This document shows, in pieces, positions 9,565 to 19,286 of a DNA stretch of 64,000 nucleotides (position 1 is its first letter; each line of letters begins with the position of its first letter). Below the pieces are notes generated by a model, which worked only from the letters and a program-made list of their open reading frames with translations, did not search any database and was not told where the DNA came from. This DNA comes from Methylotenera sp. (GTDB taxonomy: Bacteria; Pseudomonadota; Gammaproteobacteria; Burkholderiales; Methylophilaceae): assembly GCA_021732365.1 (NCBI GenBank), contig JAKFVD010000016.1, forward strand, positions 241,059 to 305,058. Reading direction: 5' to 3'. A program made the position numbers and the translations under genes.

Positions 9565-9909
9565 ATGAAATTGTTGATTGGATGGTTGTTAAGCGCATTA
9601 GCTTTATTGGCTGTGGCGTATCTTGTACCTGGCATTCATGTGTCTAGCTTTATGTCTGCCTTAATCGCGGCTGCGGTTATTGGTTTGGCTAATATACTGA
9701 TTAAACCGATTTTATTAATTCTCACGCTGCCAGTGACGATTATCACGCTGGGTTTATTTATATTTGTGATTAACGGTCTGCTATTTTGGTTGGCGGGTTA
9801 TTTTTTGCAAGGCTTTGATGTAAAAACTGTTACCGCTGGGATTATTGGCGCGATTGTTTACAGCATTATTTCGTGGATATTAAGCGCAATTGTAGTTGAT
9901 AAAAAATAG
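9565..9909 (+). CDS. Phage-holin-family four-helix membrane protein
   Basis: A 114-residue protein with four hydrophobic helices, matching the family annotated as phage holin family or DUF360 (PF04020). The VIGLANILIKPILLILTLPVTIITLGLF type segment is diagnostic. Despite the name it is a chromosomal gene found between ahcY and metF in many betaproteobacteria; its role is unknown. The gap to ahcY is 22 bases with a GGGAG site, and to metF 15 bases, so it belongs to the operon. Confidence 0.85.
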   Translation: MKLLIGWLLSALALLAVAYLVPGIHVSSFMSALIAAAVIGLANILIKPILLILTLPVTIITLGLFIFVINGLLFWLAGYFLQGFDVKTVTAGIIGAIVYSIISWILSAIVVDKK

Positions 9910-9924
9910 AAGTTAACACTAAAA

Positions 9925-10761
9925 ATGAAGCAAAATTTACCGTTAAGTTTTGAGTTTTTCCCGCCAAAAACGGCAGATGGTATCGCCAATTTGCGTGAAA
10001 CACGTACGCAACTTGCGCAATATAATCCTGAGTTTTTTTCAGTCACTTTTGGTGCTGGTGGCTCTACAACCGACCGCACCAAAGAAACAGTATTTGAAAT
10101 TCAAGCAGAAGGCTATCAAGCCGCACCGCATATTTCATGCATATCCTCTAGCAAAGAAGAAATTCGCGAATTATTAAGTGCATATCAAGCCAAAGGCATT
10201 AAGCGTTTAGTCACATTGCGTGGTGATGTGCCATCAGGCGAAGTGAGTGTGGGCGATTTTAAATATGCCAATGAGTTGGTGAGCTTTATTCGCCAAGAAA
10301 CGGGTGATTGGTTTCATTTGGAAGTCGCCGCTTATCCAGAGTTTCATCCAGAAGCACTATCTGCCGCCAAAGATATGGCTAATTTTAAACGCAAAGTAGA
10401 AGCAGGTGCCGACTCGGCCATTACGCAATACTTTTACAATGCGGATGCTTACTTTAGATTTATTGATGAGTGCGAAGCAGATGGAATTACCATACCAATC
10501 GTGCCCGGTATTATGCCTATATACAACTACACGCAATTAGCCCGCTTTTCAGGCGTATGTGGCGCAGAAATACCCCGTTGGTTGCGTTTAAGGCTAGAAG
10601 CATATGCAGACGATTTACCATCGTTACGTGCTTTAGGTGTAGATGTGGTAAGTGAGCTTTGCGAAACTTTACTAGCTTGGGGTGTGCCTAGCTTGCACTT
10701 CTACACGCTCAACCAAGCAGGCACTATTTCAAAAATTATTGATAACTTAGAGATTAAATAA
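9925..10761 (+). CDS. metF: Methylenetetrahydrofolate reductase MetF
   Basis: Reduces 5,10-methylene-THF to 5-methyl-THF, the methyl donor for methionine regeneration. The sequence begins SFEFFPPKTADG, with SVTFGAGGSTTDRT, LRGDVPSG and the ITQYFYNADAYFRFIDEC segment, all typical. The 278-residue single-domain length is the bacterial form. It closes the ahcY operon and is followed by a strong terminator. Confidence 0.96.
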   Translation: MKQNLPLSFEFFPPKTADGIANLRETRTQLAQYNPEFFSVTFGAGGSTTDRTKETVFEIQAEGYQAAPHISCISSSKEEIRELLSAYQAKGIKRLVTLRGDVPSGEVSVGDFKYANELVSFIRQETGDWFHLEVAAYPEFHPEALSAAKDMANFKRKVEAGADSAITQYFYNADAYFRFIDECEADGITIPIVPGIMPIYNYTQLARFSGVCGAEIPRWLRLRLEAYADDLPSLRALGVDVVSELCETLLAWGVPSLHFYTLNQAGTISKIIDNLEIK

Positions 10762-10793
10762 CCTGACAATTAATTTACTGGTAGATTAAAAAT

Positions 10794-10827
10794 AAAAATG
10801 GCGCTTAGATTTGAGCGCCATTTTTTT
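10794..10827. terminator. Bidirectional terminator between metF and smg
   Basis: Stem TGGCGCT/AGCGCCA with an 8-base loop is extended by A and T runs on each side. It serves metF on plus and smg on minus, which converge here. Confidence 0.92.
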
Positions 10828-10832
10828 ACAAA

Positions 10833-11291
10833 CTAGTGAACCGTTAATCCGCGTGGATTAAAAAAAGCATCTTCCACGAATAGGTAATCTTTTTCGCGGC
10901 CTTCATTCCACAAGGCAATCATCGAAATCCAACGCATCTCTTCGACGGTAATCACTTCTTGTTTTAAAGCCATGGCGCGATCCACAATTAAATCGCGCTC
11001 CATGTCGTTAATCACTTTGGCTTGTTGTAAAAACAAAATAAAACCAATGCTTTCAGTATTGATTTTTTTAATTTCATTATCTGAAAATATACGCATACCA
11101 GAATATTCATGCGAGTAATTCAGCTCTGGTTGAGTTAACTGATATTTCATTTCTTGATACCAATCAAACGCGCCATTAATATCCGTTTTTTCAAATCCAG
11201 CAGCTGATAACTCCTGTTCCATCACATCAATATCTGGCATTGTGTGGTGCGCAAAATAATTTTCAAACATGAACACCAATACTTCAAACAT
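10833..11291 (-). CDS. smg: Smg/DUF494 family protein
   Basis: A 152-residue protein starting MFEVLVFMFENYF, the hallmark of the DUF494/Smg family, whose function is not known. The ATG is preceded by AGGAGA four bases away; a TTG six codons upstream was rejected because it lies before this site. It follows dprA, as smg follows smf in Escherichia coli. There is a 58-base gap to dprA and a terminator immediately downstream. Confidence 0.88.
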   Translation of the reverse strand: MFEVLVFMFENYFAHHTMPDIDVMEQELSAAGFEKTDINGAFDWYQEMKYQLTQPELNYSHEYSGMRIFSDNEIKKINTESIGFILFLQQAKVINDMERDLIVDRAMALKQEVITVEEMRWISMIALWNEGREKDYLFVEDAFFNPRGLTVH

Positions 11292-11349
11292 AGCATCTCC
11301 TAAGCACAATTTGGAATCTGTTTACAGCTGACATTTCAAAATATTCTTA

Positions 11350-12462
11350 TTAAATGAGTCGTTGATATTTGCCACCGTTCAAGGCTGTGATTTCGCCTTT
11401 TAGCTCCATCACCATAAGCATGGCTGAAAGCTGTTCTGTAGTCAATCCAGAAACCGTTAATACTGTTTCAAAATCAACAGGGTCAAATCCCATGTAAGCT
11501 AGTACTGGATTGGGTTCTGAGCCATTCACCTCCACTTCGCCCATTAGCCCCAATGGGCTAATGTTAGGCAGCATATTTTTTAATTCTTCTAATATATCTG
11601 CAGTGTTTTCAACTAGCTTTGCACCCTGCTTAATCAACTGATGACAACCTTTGGCAACGGGCGAATGAATGGAACCTGGTATTGCAAAAACTTCACGGCC
11701 CTGCTCAATCGCCAAACGTGCAGTAATCAGTGAACCGCTATCTACATTCGCTTCAACCACCAAACAGCCTAAACTTAGGCCACTAATAATCCGATTTCGC
11801 CTGGGAAAGTTTTGCGCTTTTGATGGTGTACCTAATGCAAATTCAGAAATAATCAGACCGCGCTCAGCAATTTTATGTGCTAAATCGCGATGCCTCGCTG
11901 GATAAACAATATCCAACCCAGTACCTACTACTGCAATCGTTGCGCCATTACTTTTGAATGTACCGCGATGTGCTGCCCCATCAATACCTAATGCCATTCC
12001 GCTCACCACACACAGGCCGCTGTTGCATAAGCTTTCTGCAAAATCTTCTGCATTTTTCTCACCTTGTGGCGTGCTACTTCGACTACCGACCATGGCAATA
12101 CTAGGGTGGTTGAGCCACTGCAAATCACCTAGTGCATACAATAATATTGGTGGATTACTAATTTCTAACAGTGCTTGTGGATAAGCTTTGTCAGCTAGTG
12201 TCACAATATGTGTGTTGTCTTTTTTTAGCCAGTCGAGTGTTGGCTTAATGACATCGGTCTGAATACCATTTAGTATTTTTTGCGCAATAGGTTCGTCAAC
12301 CACTTCTCGCAGTTGATGGCTTTTTGCAGTGTAAATAGCTTCTGGCGAACCAAATTTAGTCAATAGCTGATAAATGCCAGCATTGCCCAAACCGATTGTT
12401 TGACTCAGTGAAACCCAAAGCGCAACATCAGACTCCTCAATGTTGGCTTTGTTTTGCATCAT
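11350..12462 (-). CDS. dprA: DNA processing protein DprA (Smf)
   Basis: Binds incoming single-stranded DNA and loads RecA during natural transformation. The N-terminal ~75 residues are a helical SAM-like domain. The Rossmann-like DprA domain follows with MVGSRSSTPQGE, VVSGMALGIDGAAHRG and PRRNRIISGLSLGCLVVEA. The C-terminal winged helix-like DML1 domain (last ~60 residues) is present. The start is one of two adjacent ATGs. It lies 14 bases after the LysM gene on the same strand. Confidence 0.94.
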   Translation of the reverse strand: MMQNKANIEESDVALWVSLSQTIGLGNAGIYQLLTKFGSPEAIYTAKSHQLREVVDEPIAQKILNGIQTDVIKPTLDWLKKDNTHIVTLADKAYPQALLEISNPPILLYALGDLQWLNHPSIAMVGSRSSTPQGEKNAEDFAESLCNSGLCVVSGMALGIDGAAHRGTFKSNGATIAVVGTGLDIVYPARHRDLAHKIAERGLIISEFALGTPSKAQNFPRRNRIISGLSLGCLVVEANVDSGSLITARLAIEQGREVFAIPGSIHSPVAKGCHQLIKQGAKLVENTADILEELKNMLPNISPLGLMGEVEVNGSEPNPVLAYMGFDPVDFETVLTVSGLTTEQLSAMLMVMELKGEITALNGGKYQRLI

Positions 12463-12476
12463 ATTTTTATAATATC

Positions 12477-13631
12477 TTAAGGTGTGTGAACAGAATCTGC
12501 TGTATAAATTGCATCTGTGGTGTTCATAATCAGCGCATAAGATACGCGATCAAATGTTCTAAAAACCATCATTAAGCCAACACGCTCATCTGGCAACTTT
12601 ACATCGCCTGGTTTAAGCACTAGCTTGGTTTGAACAGGCGCTTTCTCAAAATTCACAATTTTCTTGCCGTCAGCATCTGTTTTAACATCAAAATTTAGCT
12701 CTTTTAGTTTTTTCTCTTCGGCTAGCGCTTTATTTGATGATGATTCCTTATATTCAGGATCTCTAATCACGCGGCCGTATCGGCTGATTGCCAACACATG
12801 GCCCTCTTCTAAGCCATCACTTTTACCACGATTAATTGACACAACAGTGTTAGGGCCACCCTCTGCAACGCCGCCATATATGCGCATAATACGGCCTGAA
12901 ATTTGCGTTTCTGGCGCATGTGGCACAAAGCTACTTTTAAATTCATCAGGCGAAACAACCAATCTATCTTTGGTAAAAATTTCTTCCTTAGCGCGCACAA
13001 TGTCACCAGTCGCAGGTTCGCCATAGCGCGCAATATCCACATCACCCAAATAAATCGCTTCTGTACCCAGCACTTCTGCTGTATCTGGGTCTCTTAACAG
13101 CTCACCAGGGCGATAAATATTCCAGTGTGTGCCCTGGCCCTCTTTAATCCCGTTAATGTAAATGCGCGTGCCTGGGCTTAGTACAACACGATTTTCTTGA
13201 CCCGCGATAATACGCGGCGCTACATCTAATTTACCGTTTTCAATCAACAAAGGTTGACTTAAAAACGGGCCGATAATATTGGGTGCAATGGTAAAAATTG
13301 CTTCTTTTTCTAACGACTCTATACGCACGCCAGGCTCTAAAGTGACCGTTTCATGCAGTAATTTTAACTGCGGTGGGCCGCTGCTAGTGTCTAGCACCAC
13401 AACATCACCAGGATAAATTAAATGTGGGTTTTTGATTTGATCGCGGTTCATGCGCCATACTTTTGGCCATTGCCATGGATCTTTTAAAAATCTGCCTGAA
13501 ATACCCCATAAAGTGTCACCTTTTACCACCACATGACGCTCTGGATGGTTTTTTTGTAGCTGAATTTCATCAGCATTTACATGCAAGCTTAAGCAAGCAA
13601 GTACTAGCAGCGTTATAATGCGTTTATTCAT
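12477..13631 (-). CDS. Exported LysM-domain protein
   Basis: A 384-residue protein with an N-terminal signal peptide (cleavage likely after HVNA) and a LysM domain at about residues 33-85 (VVVKGDTLWGISGRFLKDPWQWPKVW...HLIYPGDVV). The remaining ~300 residues form no domain I recognise, though this architecture is usual for the gene next to dprA in betaproteobacteria. LysM binds peptidoglycan, so a periplasmic envelope role is likely. It diverges from def. Confidence 0.85.
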   Translation of the reverse strand: MNKRIITLLVLACLSLHVNADEIQLQKNHPERHVVVKGDTLWGISGRFLKDPWQWPKVWRMNRDQIKNPHLIYPGDVVVLDTSSGPPQLKLLHETVTLEPGVRIESLEKEAIFTIAPNIIGPFLSQPLLIENGKLDVAPRIIAGQENRVVLSPGTRIYINGIKEGQGTHWNIYRPGELLRDPDTAEVLGTEAIYLGDVDIARYGEPATGDIVRAKEEIFTKDRLVVSPDEFKSSFVPHAPETQISGRIMRIYGGVAEGGPNTVVSINRGKSDGLEEGHVLAISRYGRVIRDPEYKESSSNKALAEEKKLKELNFDVKTDADGKKIVNFEKAPVQTKLVLKPGDVKLPDERVGLMMVFRTFDRVSYALIMNTTDAIYTADSVHTP

Positions 13632-13691
13632 TGCATGACCTCGGTCAAAAAGCGGCTAAAAATAAGGTTTAGCATTCGCGAAATTGCATTA

Positions 13692-13721
13692 AATTTATCA
13701 CGTAATTCATTCAACAATCAA
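13692..13721 (-). promoter_or_regulatory. Possible promoter of the LysM-dprA-smg unit
   Basis: Minus-strand TTGATT, 18-base spacer, TAAATT, some 60 bases before the start. Sequence match only. Confidence 0.3.
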
Positions 13722-13758
13722 GCTTTTTTGCAAAAATGAAAGTTTTTTACAAAGCTGG

Positions 13759-13787
13759 TTGTTGATATAAGACAACACTTTTAAAAT
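13759..13787 (+). promoter_or_regulatory. Possible promoter of def-fmt
   Basis: TTGTTG, 17-base spacer, TAAAAT. Transcription would begin within about 3 bases of the def ATG, and no ribosome site is visible, so a leaderless or very short leader is implied. Confidence 0.4.
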
Positions 13788-13796
13788 TTAACGACT

Positions 13797-14312
13797 ATGG
13801 CACTACTGAATATACTCAATTACCCTGACCCGCGCTTGCACACGGTGGCTAAACCTATCAAAGAAGTGAACGCTGAAATTCGCCGATTAATCGATGATAT
13901 GGCACAAACAATGTATGACGCGCCTGGTATTGGCTTGGCGGCAACCCAAGTGAATCAACACATTCAATTGATTGTGATTGACACCAGCAAAGAGCAAAAC
14001 AATTTGCAAGTGTTTATTAACCCTAAAATCGTGGCAAAAAGTGGTTTGCAAGATTACGAAGAGGGTTGCTTGTCCGTGCCTGGTGTTTACGAGAGCGTAA
14101 CACGCGCAGAAAAAATCACGGTTGAGGCATTGGATAATCAGGGTAAGCCATTCAAACTAGACGCAGAAGGTTTATTAAGTGTTTGTATTCAGCATGAAAT
14201 GGATCACTTATTGGGCAAAGTGTTTGTAGAATATTTGTCACCGTTAAAGCGCACCCGCATTAAAACCAGAATGCTTAAACACGCACGCGAAATTACGCGC
14301 AACAATTATTAA
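13797..14312 (+). CDS. def: Peptide deformylase Def
   Basis: Removes the formyl group from new polypeptides. The three family motifs are clear: [15 protein letters not shown] with the metal ligand Cys91, and QHEMDH with His133, Glu134 and His137. Length 171 is normal. It is the first gene of def-fmt, with one base between stop and the fmt ATG. Confidence 0.97.
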   Translation: MALLNILNYPDPRLHTVAKPIKEVNAEIRRLIDDMAQTMYDAPGIGLAATQVNQHIQLIVIDTSKEQNNLQVFINPKIVAKSGLQDYEEGCLSVPGVYESVTRAEKITVEALDNQGKPFKLDAEGLLSVCIQHEMDHLLGKVFVEYLSPLKRTRIKTRMLKHAREITRNNY

Positions 14313-14313
14313 T

Positions 14314-15273
14314 ATGCGCATTATTTTTGCAGGCACGCCTGAATTCGCAGTCCCCGCGCTTGCTGCTTTAATTGCCGCGGGGCATGAAATTGTGATGGTA
14401 TTAACTCAGCCAGATCGTCCTGCTGGACGTGGCATGCAGCTGAAAGCCAGCCCAGTTAAGCAATTGGCATTGCAACACAATTTAACCGTTTTTCAGCCAC
14501 AATCGCTTAAAACAGCTGAAGTGCAGGCAGAAATTGCTGTAGCGCAGGCCGATGTGATGATAGTCGCCGCTTATGGCTTGATTATTCCTACCGCTGTTTT
14601 AAATATGCCAGACCAATATGGAAAAAAGCGTGGTTGCTATAACATCCACGCCTCTTTATTGCCACGCTGGCGCGGTGCGGCACCGATTCACCGTGCGTTG
14701 CTGGTCGGCGATACTGAAACTGGCGTAACGATTATGGAAGTGGTGCCTGCGCTGGATGCAGGCGCGATGATTAGCAAAGGTGTGGTGCCGATTACAGATA
14801 ACGATACTACGCAAAGCCTGCACGATAAATTGGCCAAAATCGGTGCAGACTTAATGGTGAAAACCATGCAAGATTTGGTCGAAAATAAAGTGTTAAGTAG
14901 CACAACTCAAGATGAGAGTTTGGTCACTTACGCGCACAAATTAGAAAAATCTGAAGCGGCAATTGATTGGTCTAAAAGCGCGATTGAGATTTCACGCCAA
15001 GTACGCGCTTTCAATCCGTTCCCTGTGGCTACTGCACAATTTAAAGGTGAAACTTGCCGCATTTGGTTTGCCAGTGCGGTAGAACAAGACTTATTAAAGC
15101 CAGACTTAACCCTAAATTTTGGGCAAATTATTGGGTTAAGTCCGCATATTGATGTCACTTGCAGGCAAGGTATTCTGCAAATTCATGAGTTGCAAATGCC
15201 GGGCGGCAAACGCCAAACGGCACAGCAATTTGTGCAAAGCCAGCAAGTTAAGCTGGGCGATTTTTTTAGCTGA
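14314..15273 (+). CDS. fmt: Methionyl-tRNA formyltransferase Fmt
   Basis: Formylates initiator Met-tRNA using 10-formyl-THF. The FAGTPEFAVPAL start, the catalytic NIHASLLPRWRGAAPI block and the ALDAG aspartate block are intact. The C-terminal OB-like domain (about residues 205-319) is present. Together with Def it forms the formylation cycle, and both are cotranscribed. Confidence 0.97.
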   Translation: MRIIFAGTPEFAVPALAALIAAGHEIVMVLTQPDRPAGRGMQLKASPVKQLALQHNLTVFQPQSLKTAEVQAEIAVAQADVMIVAAYGLIIPTAVLNMPDQYGKKRGCYNIHASLLPRWRGAAPIHRALLVGDTETGVTIMEVVPALDAGAMISKGVVPITDNDTTQSLHDKLAKIGADLMVKTMQDLVENKVLSSTTQDESLVTYAHKLEKSEAAIDWSKSAIEISRQVRAFNPFPVATAQFKGETCRIWFASAVEQDLLKPDLTLNFGQIIGLSPHIDVTCRQGILQIHELQMPGGKRQTAQQFVQSQQVKLGDFFS

Positions 15274-15274
15274 T

Positions 15275-15286
15275 TTTGAGGGTTAA
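15275..15286 (+). repeat. TTTGAGGGTTAA motif, copy 1
   Basis: One of four exact copies of this 12-mer in the window. It lies just after fmt. Confidence 0.6.
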
Positions 15287-15365
15287 GTCTTGAATTTAAA
15301 AAGGTTTAACATCATATTCATAGCATCATTCAAATAAACACATTTGTAATCGTTAGGAGATTCTG

Positions 15366-16238
15366 ATGTTTGGCAATTGGTTAAAAACTTCTATCTTAAT
15401 GGCGGCAATTGTCGCCTTGTTCGGTACAGTTGGCGCAGTATTTGGCGGCGGCAGTGGTATGTTAATCGCGCTTTTATTTGCGGCGGGTATGAATATTTAC
15501 GCGTATTGGTTTAGTGACAAAGCCGTGCTTAAAATGTATGGCGCGCAAGAAGTGTCCCCTGACAATAATTATGGCAACGGCCAATTTCGCAATTACTACA
15601 ATATGGTGAAAGAATTGGCACAAAATGCCGAATTGCCCATGCCAAAAGTATATGTAATGAACGAAAATCAACCCAACGCATTTGCCACAGGGCGCAACCC
15701 TGAAAACGCAGCGGTGGCGGCGACCACTGGGATTATGCAAGTATTAAATGAGCGCGAATTGCGTGGCGTAATGGCGCATGAGCTTGCGCATGTTAAGCAT
15801 CGCGATACGCTCATTTCCACTATATCTGCCACCATGGCGGGTGCAATTGCCTCTATCGCGCAATTTGGCATGTTTTTTGGTGGCAATCGCAACAGTGATG
15901 GCGAACGCGGTAGCCCGATTATCGGCATCTTAATGATGTTTTTGGCGCCACTTGCTGCCAGCTTGATTCAAATGGCCATTTCGCGCGGTCGCGAGTTTGA
16001 AGCCGACCGCATGGGTGCAGAAATTAGCAAAGACCCAAAAGCCTTAGCCAGCGCGCTAGAAAAAATTCACAACTACGCGCATCAAATTCCAAACGAAACC
16101 GCAGAAGCACACCCTGAAACTGGACAGATGATGATTATTAACCCACTTTCTGGTGCAGGTTTAAAGGGCTTGTTTAGTACGCATCCGCAGACTGAGGAAC
16201 GTGTTTCTAGGTTGATGGCGATGGCGACAAATTTTTAA
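15366..16238 (+). CDS. htpX: Membrane zinc protease HtpX
   Basis: An inner-membrane M48 metalloprotease that takes part in membrane protein quality control. Two N-terminal helices precede the zinc motif HELAH in [13 protein letters not shown], with the third ligand glutamate in FEADRMGAE. Two more helices lie between. The [10 protein letters not shown] substrate-groove segment is typical. A GGAG site lies seven bases before the ATG. It probably has its own promoter in the 92-base gap after fmt. Confidence 0.95.
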   Translation: MFGNWLKTSILMAAIVALFGTVGAVFGGGSGMLIALLFAAGMNIYAYWFSDKAVLKMYGAQEVSPDNNYGNGQFRNYYNMVKELAQNAELPMPKVYVMNENQPNAFATGRNPENAAVAATTGIMQVLNERELRGVMAHELAHVKHRDTLISTISATMAGAIASIAQFGMFFGGNRNSDGERGSPIIGILMMFLAPLAASLIQMAISRGREFEADRMGAEISKDPKALASALEKIHNYAHQIPNETAEAHPETGQMMIINPLSGAGLKGLFSTHPQTEERVSRLMAMATNF

Positions 16239-16249
16239 TTATCGATAAC

Positions 16250-17122
16250 TCAGCGCGAATCAAACGGTGCGAAAATTTGGCCTAAAAAAGTTTTAGGATA
16301 ATCGCGTTCGTTAAGTCCTATTTCTTTAATATGCCGATTTTTGGGTAAATACCAACTGCCAAAAATCACATCCCAAATAATAATGTTGTTGCCGTAATTG
16401 TGATTCGATTCCTCTGGGTTTCGTGCATGGTGCCAGCGATGTAATTCGGCAGTGCCTAAAATGTAATTCAGCCAGCCAAAACGCAAATGAATATTGGAAT
16501 GCTGAAAAAATCCGTTGGTGGCATAGGCAATATAATAAAGCGCCAACACGCTCTCGCTCACGCCCAGCAATATAAATGGAATGCTATCGCACAGCATTTG
16601 TAATACTTTTTCTAGTGGATGAAAACGCGATGTATTAAGCCAATATAGCTGCTCAACCGAGTGATGCACAGAATGTAGCCGCCATAAAAAACGATTGTTA
16701 TGCGCGGCTCTGTGCAGCCAATAGAGTAAAAAATCTACCACCACAATCATTAATATTGCCTGACTCCAAATTGACCAATCATGCGGCCAATAATCATGCA
16801 TTTTCATTTCTGGTGCGTGCCCTACCAGCCAATAAGCCACTGTAAAACTGATTAAAGGCGGTAAAGCCAATTGCACCAAGCCGATAAACATTAAATCGGT
16901 TTTCACTTCGTGCAGGCTGGAATACCAATCGCTTCTGTATGGAAATTTAAACTCTAGCAACATAATAATAAAAGCGGTGCTGAGTATGGATATATAAGCG
17001 TTGGTTCTGGGCGAAACGCCGTAAAATTGCAGAATTGCAAATAACGCTAATCCAAATGACATGACAACGGGATAATGCAGCCAAGGCAATAAGTCTTTAA
17101 AGGTTTTCATATGGCCTTTCAT
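16250..17122 (-). CDS. Sterol desaturase/fatty acid hydroxylase family protein
   Basis: A 290-residue membrane protein with four or more helices. It has the histidine clusters of the di-iron fatty acid hydroxylase superfamily: LHRAAHNN, LHSVHHS and LHRWHHAR...NHNYG. Substrate is unknown; family members hydroxylate or desaturate lipids or sterol-like compounds. An ATG four codons later (17110) is an alternative start with AAAGG close before it. It converges on htpX with an 11-base gap and no clear terminator. Confidence 0.85.
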   Translation of the reverse strand: MKGHMKTFKDLLPWLHYPVVMSFGLALFAILQFYGVSPRTNAYISILSTAFIIMLLEFKFPYRSDWYSSLHEVKTDLMFIGLVQLALPPLISFTVAYWLVGHAPEMKMHDYWPHDWSIWSQAILMIVVVDFLLYWLHRAAHNNRFLWRLHSVHHSVEQLYWLNTSRFHPLEKVLQMLCDSIPFILLGVSESVLALYYIAYATNGFFQHSNIHLRFGWLNYILGTAELHRWHHARNPEESNHNYGNNIIIWDVIFGSWYLPKNRHIKEIGLNERDYPKTFLGQIFAPFDSR

Positions 17123-17297
17123 TACAAAATTAACCTATACAAACAATGCTTATGATTAAGTATGCATGTGTAAAGTTGATGACAAACTAAGCTTAATAGC
17201 TGGTTAATTCATGTTACAAAGCCTAATGTTGTATTTGTGCAAAGCGCGATGCGCGCTTATCAAGTAAAATCCGACCATCTTAAATTAAAGGCTTGCC

Positions 17298-18596
17298 TTG
17301 TATATTTCCCAACAGATCGCTGCAATCGCAGTTTCTCAAGTGCTATCAGGTCGCAACCTGACTTTGGCGCTGCCAGACGCGCTTAAATCTTACCCAAATG
17401 CCACGCCGCAACAGCGCGGCGCAGCGGCGGATTTAAGTTATGGCACCTTGCGTTTTTATGGCGAAGTGAACGCTTACTTGGTTAAGCTACTTGAAAAACC
17501 CTTAAGTAATGAACATATCACTGCGCTTTTGTTGGTGGCGATTTATCAGTTATTGCATGATAAAGCGGATGATTTTACGGTGGTGAATCAGGCGGTTGAG
17601 GCGGCGAGTTATGCCAAACCGCGCTGGGCGAAAAGCCTAGTGAATGGTGTTTTGCGCAACTTTTTACGCCAAAAAATAGTGTTAAGTAAAGCCATTCAAT
17701 CCGATATAGAAAACAACGAAGTCGCACTTTATTCTTATCCACAATGGTGGATTAATAAGCTTAAACATCAATATCCATCATCTTGGCAAAACATTTTAGC
17801 TACAGGCAACGCGCATCCGCCTATGACTTTGCGCGTGAATGTGCGAAAAACCAGCGCCAAAGAATATGTGCAATTGCTGGCACGCCAAGATATTGTGGCA
17901 ACCCAAGTGGGTGAATATGCGGTGATTTTAGAGCAGCCAATTTCTGTTGAAAAAATTCCAGGGTTTTTGGACGGCGTGGTTTCTGTACAAGATTATGGCG
18001 CGCAATTAGCAGCAGGCTTGCTGGATGTGCATTCAGGCTTAAATGTATTGGATGCTTGTTGCGCACCAGGTGGGAAAACTGGGCATATTTTAGAGTTAAG
18101 TGACGTAAAACTAACTGCGCTGGATAACGATGCCAGCCGTTTAGACCGCGTGGAAAGCAACTTAATCCGCCTGAACCTAAGCGCCGATTTACAGCTAGGC
18201 GATGCGGCAATTTGGCAGAGCAATCAGCCGTTTGAGCGTATTTTAGCGGACGTACCATGTACCGCATCGGGCATTGTTAGGCGACATGTGGATATTAAGT
18301 GGTTGCGCAGAGAGCGTGATATTTTGACATTTACGCAACAACAAGCGCTAATTTTGGCTAATTTGTGGCAATTATTGGCAAAAGGCGGTAAATTACTTTA
18401 TGTCACCTGTTCGATTTTTAATGAAGAAAATCAACAACAAATAGATGCTTTTTTACTTAAAAACCCTGATGCGACTCAATTACCGTTAATCTTAACCAAT
18501 GAAAACCATCAAAATATTCAATCTGAGCATGGTCAGCTTATACCCAACAGTCGGCACGATGGTCTTTTTTACGCATTATTGCAAAAAACTGCGTAA
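17298..18596 (+). CDS. rsmB: 16S rRNA m5C967 methyltransferase RsmB (Sun)
   Basis: Methylates C967 of 16S rRNA using SAM. The N-terminal ~140 residues resemble the NusB-like RNA-binding domain. The methyltransferase part has DACCAPGGKTGHILEL, the catalytic-cysteine motif DVPCTASG and the TCSIFNEEN cysteine. It starts at TTG, with AAAGG seven bases before and no in-frame ATG near. The 432-residue length is typical. It heads the rsmB-DUF4390-ntrYX block. Confidence 0.93.
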   Translation: MYISQQIAAIAVSQVLSGRNLTLALPDALKSYPNATPQQRGAAADLSYGTLRFYGEVNAYLVKLLEKPLSNEHITALLLVAIYQLLHDKADDFTVVNQAVEAASYAKPRWAKSLVNGVLRNFLRQKIVLSKAIQSDIENNEVALYSYPQWWINKLKHQYPSSWQNILATGNAHPPMTLRVNVRKTSAKEYVQLLARQDIVATQVGEYAVILEQPISVEKIPGFLDGVVSVQDYGAQLAAGLLDVHSGLNVLDACCAPGGKTGHILELSDVKLTALDNDASRLDRVESNLIRLNLSADLQLGDAAIWQSNQPFERILADVPCTASGIVRRHVDIKWLRRERDILTFTQQQALILANLWQLLAKGGKLLYVTCSIFNEENQQQIDAFLLKNPDATQLPLILTNENHQNIQSEHGQLIPNSRHDGLFYALLQKTA

Positions 18597-19269
18597 GCGC
18601 ATTCTTTTGGGCGCGTGTGTTTCGCTCATTAGCGTGTGTTCGGTTGCGTTTGCCGCAGGCAGTAGCATTGATATTGAGCAAGCTGAACTGCACCCATTAG
18701 AAGATTTTTACGCACTTTCTGCCGAAGTTAACGTCGTTTTTGATGACGCAATTGAAGCGGCCGTCAATAAAGGTGTGCCGCTGCATTTTTTAATTGAGTT
18801 TCAAGTCGTTAGCCCACAAAAATACTGGTTTGATGATGAAATCGTGACGGCAACGCGTAGTGTAATGTTGAGCTATCATGCCCTCAGTCGCCAATATTTA
18901 GTCAATCGCGGCACGCATCAGAAATCGTTTGAAACATTGGGCGAGGCGGCGCAAGAGTTAATGCAAATTAACGATTGGAAAGTATTAGAAAAAGCGCTAG
19001 TTGAAAAAAATGAAATCTATAATGCAGCCTTATTGGTAAGGCTAGACAAAACTAAACTGCCTAAAGCCATTCAGGTAGACGCGCTTTCTTCTGAAAAATG
19101 GAACTTGACCTCTCAAAAATTCGAGTGGGCACTCAAAGATTTATGGCTTAAAGAGCCTTTAAACAAAGAGATGTTGAATAAAGAAACGCCAAATAAAGAA
19201 TCGATTAATAAAGAAACTATCAATAAAGAACCCCAGAATAAAGAATCTGGCGGCAAAGAACTCAAATGA
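18559..19269 (+). CDS. DUF4390 exported protein with NKE-repeat tail
   Basis: An exported protein of the DUF4390 family, found between rsmB and ntrY in betaproteobacteria; function unknown. The chosen ATG gives a basic start and a hydrophobic signal segment ending near SVAFA. The gene overlaps the rsmB 3' end by 38 bases. An in-frame ATG at 18529 and non-ATG starts further down are possible since no ribosome site stands out. After the conserved domain (to the LKDLWLKEP region) comes a tail of seven pentapeptides of the form x-N-K-E-x, which is not a usual part of the family. Confidence 0.75.
   Translation: MVFFTHYCKKLRKRILLGACVSLISVCSVAFAAGSSIDIEQAELHPLEDFYALSAEVNVVFDDAIEAAVNKGVPLHFLIEFQVVSPQKYWFDDEIVTATRSVMLSYHALSRQYLVNRGTHQKSFETLGEAAQELMQINDWKVLEKALVEKNEIYNAALLVRLDKTKLPKAIQVDALSSEKWNLTSQKFEWALKDLWLKEPLNKEMLNKETPNKESINKETINKEPQNKESGGKELK
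19159..19263 (+). repeat. Seven 15-base units coding for xNKEx
   Basis: In-frame tandem units (LNKEM, LNKET, PNKES, INKET, INKEP, QNKES, GGKEL). The AATAAAGAA core is repeated exactly in five units. Confidence 0.85.
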
Positions 19270-19286
19270 GTTTCGCCCAATAGCTG

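Noticed and set aside
9565-9909. Holin-like gene as a sign of prophage
   Set aside because: It is a standard chromosomal partner of ahcY and metF in betaproteobacteria; no phage genes are around it.
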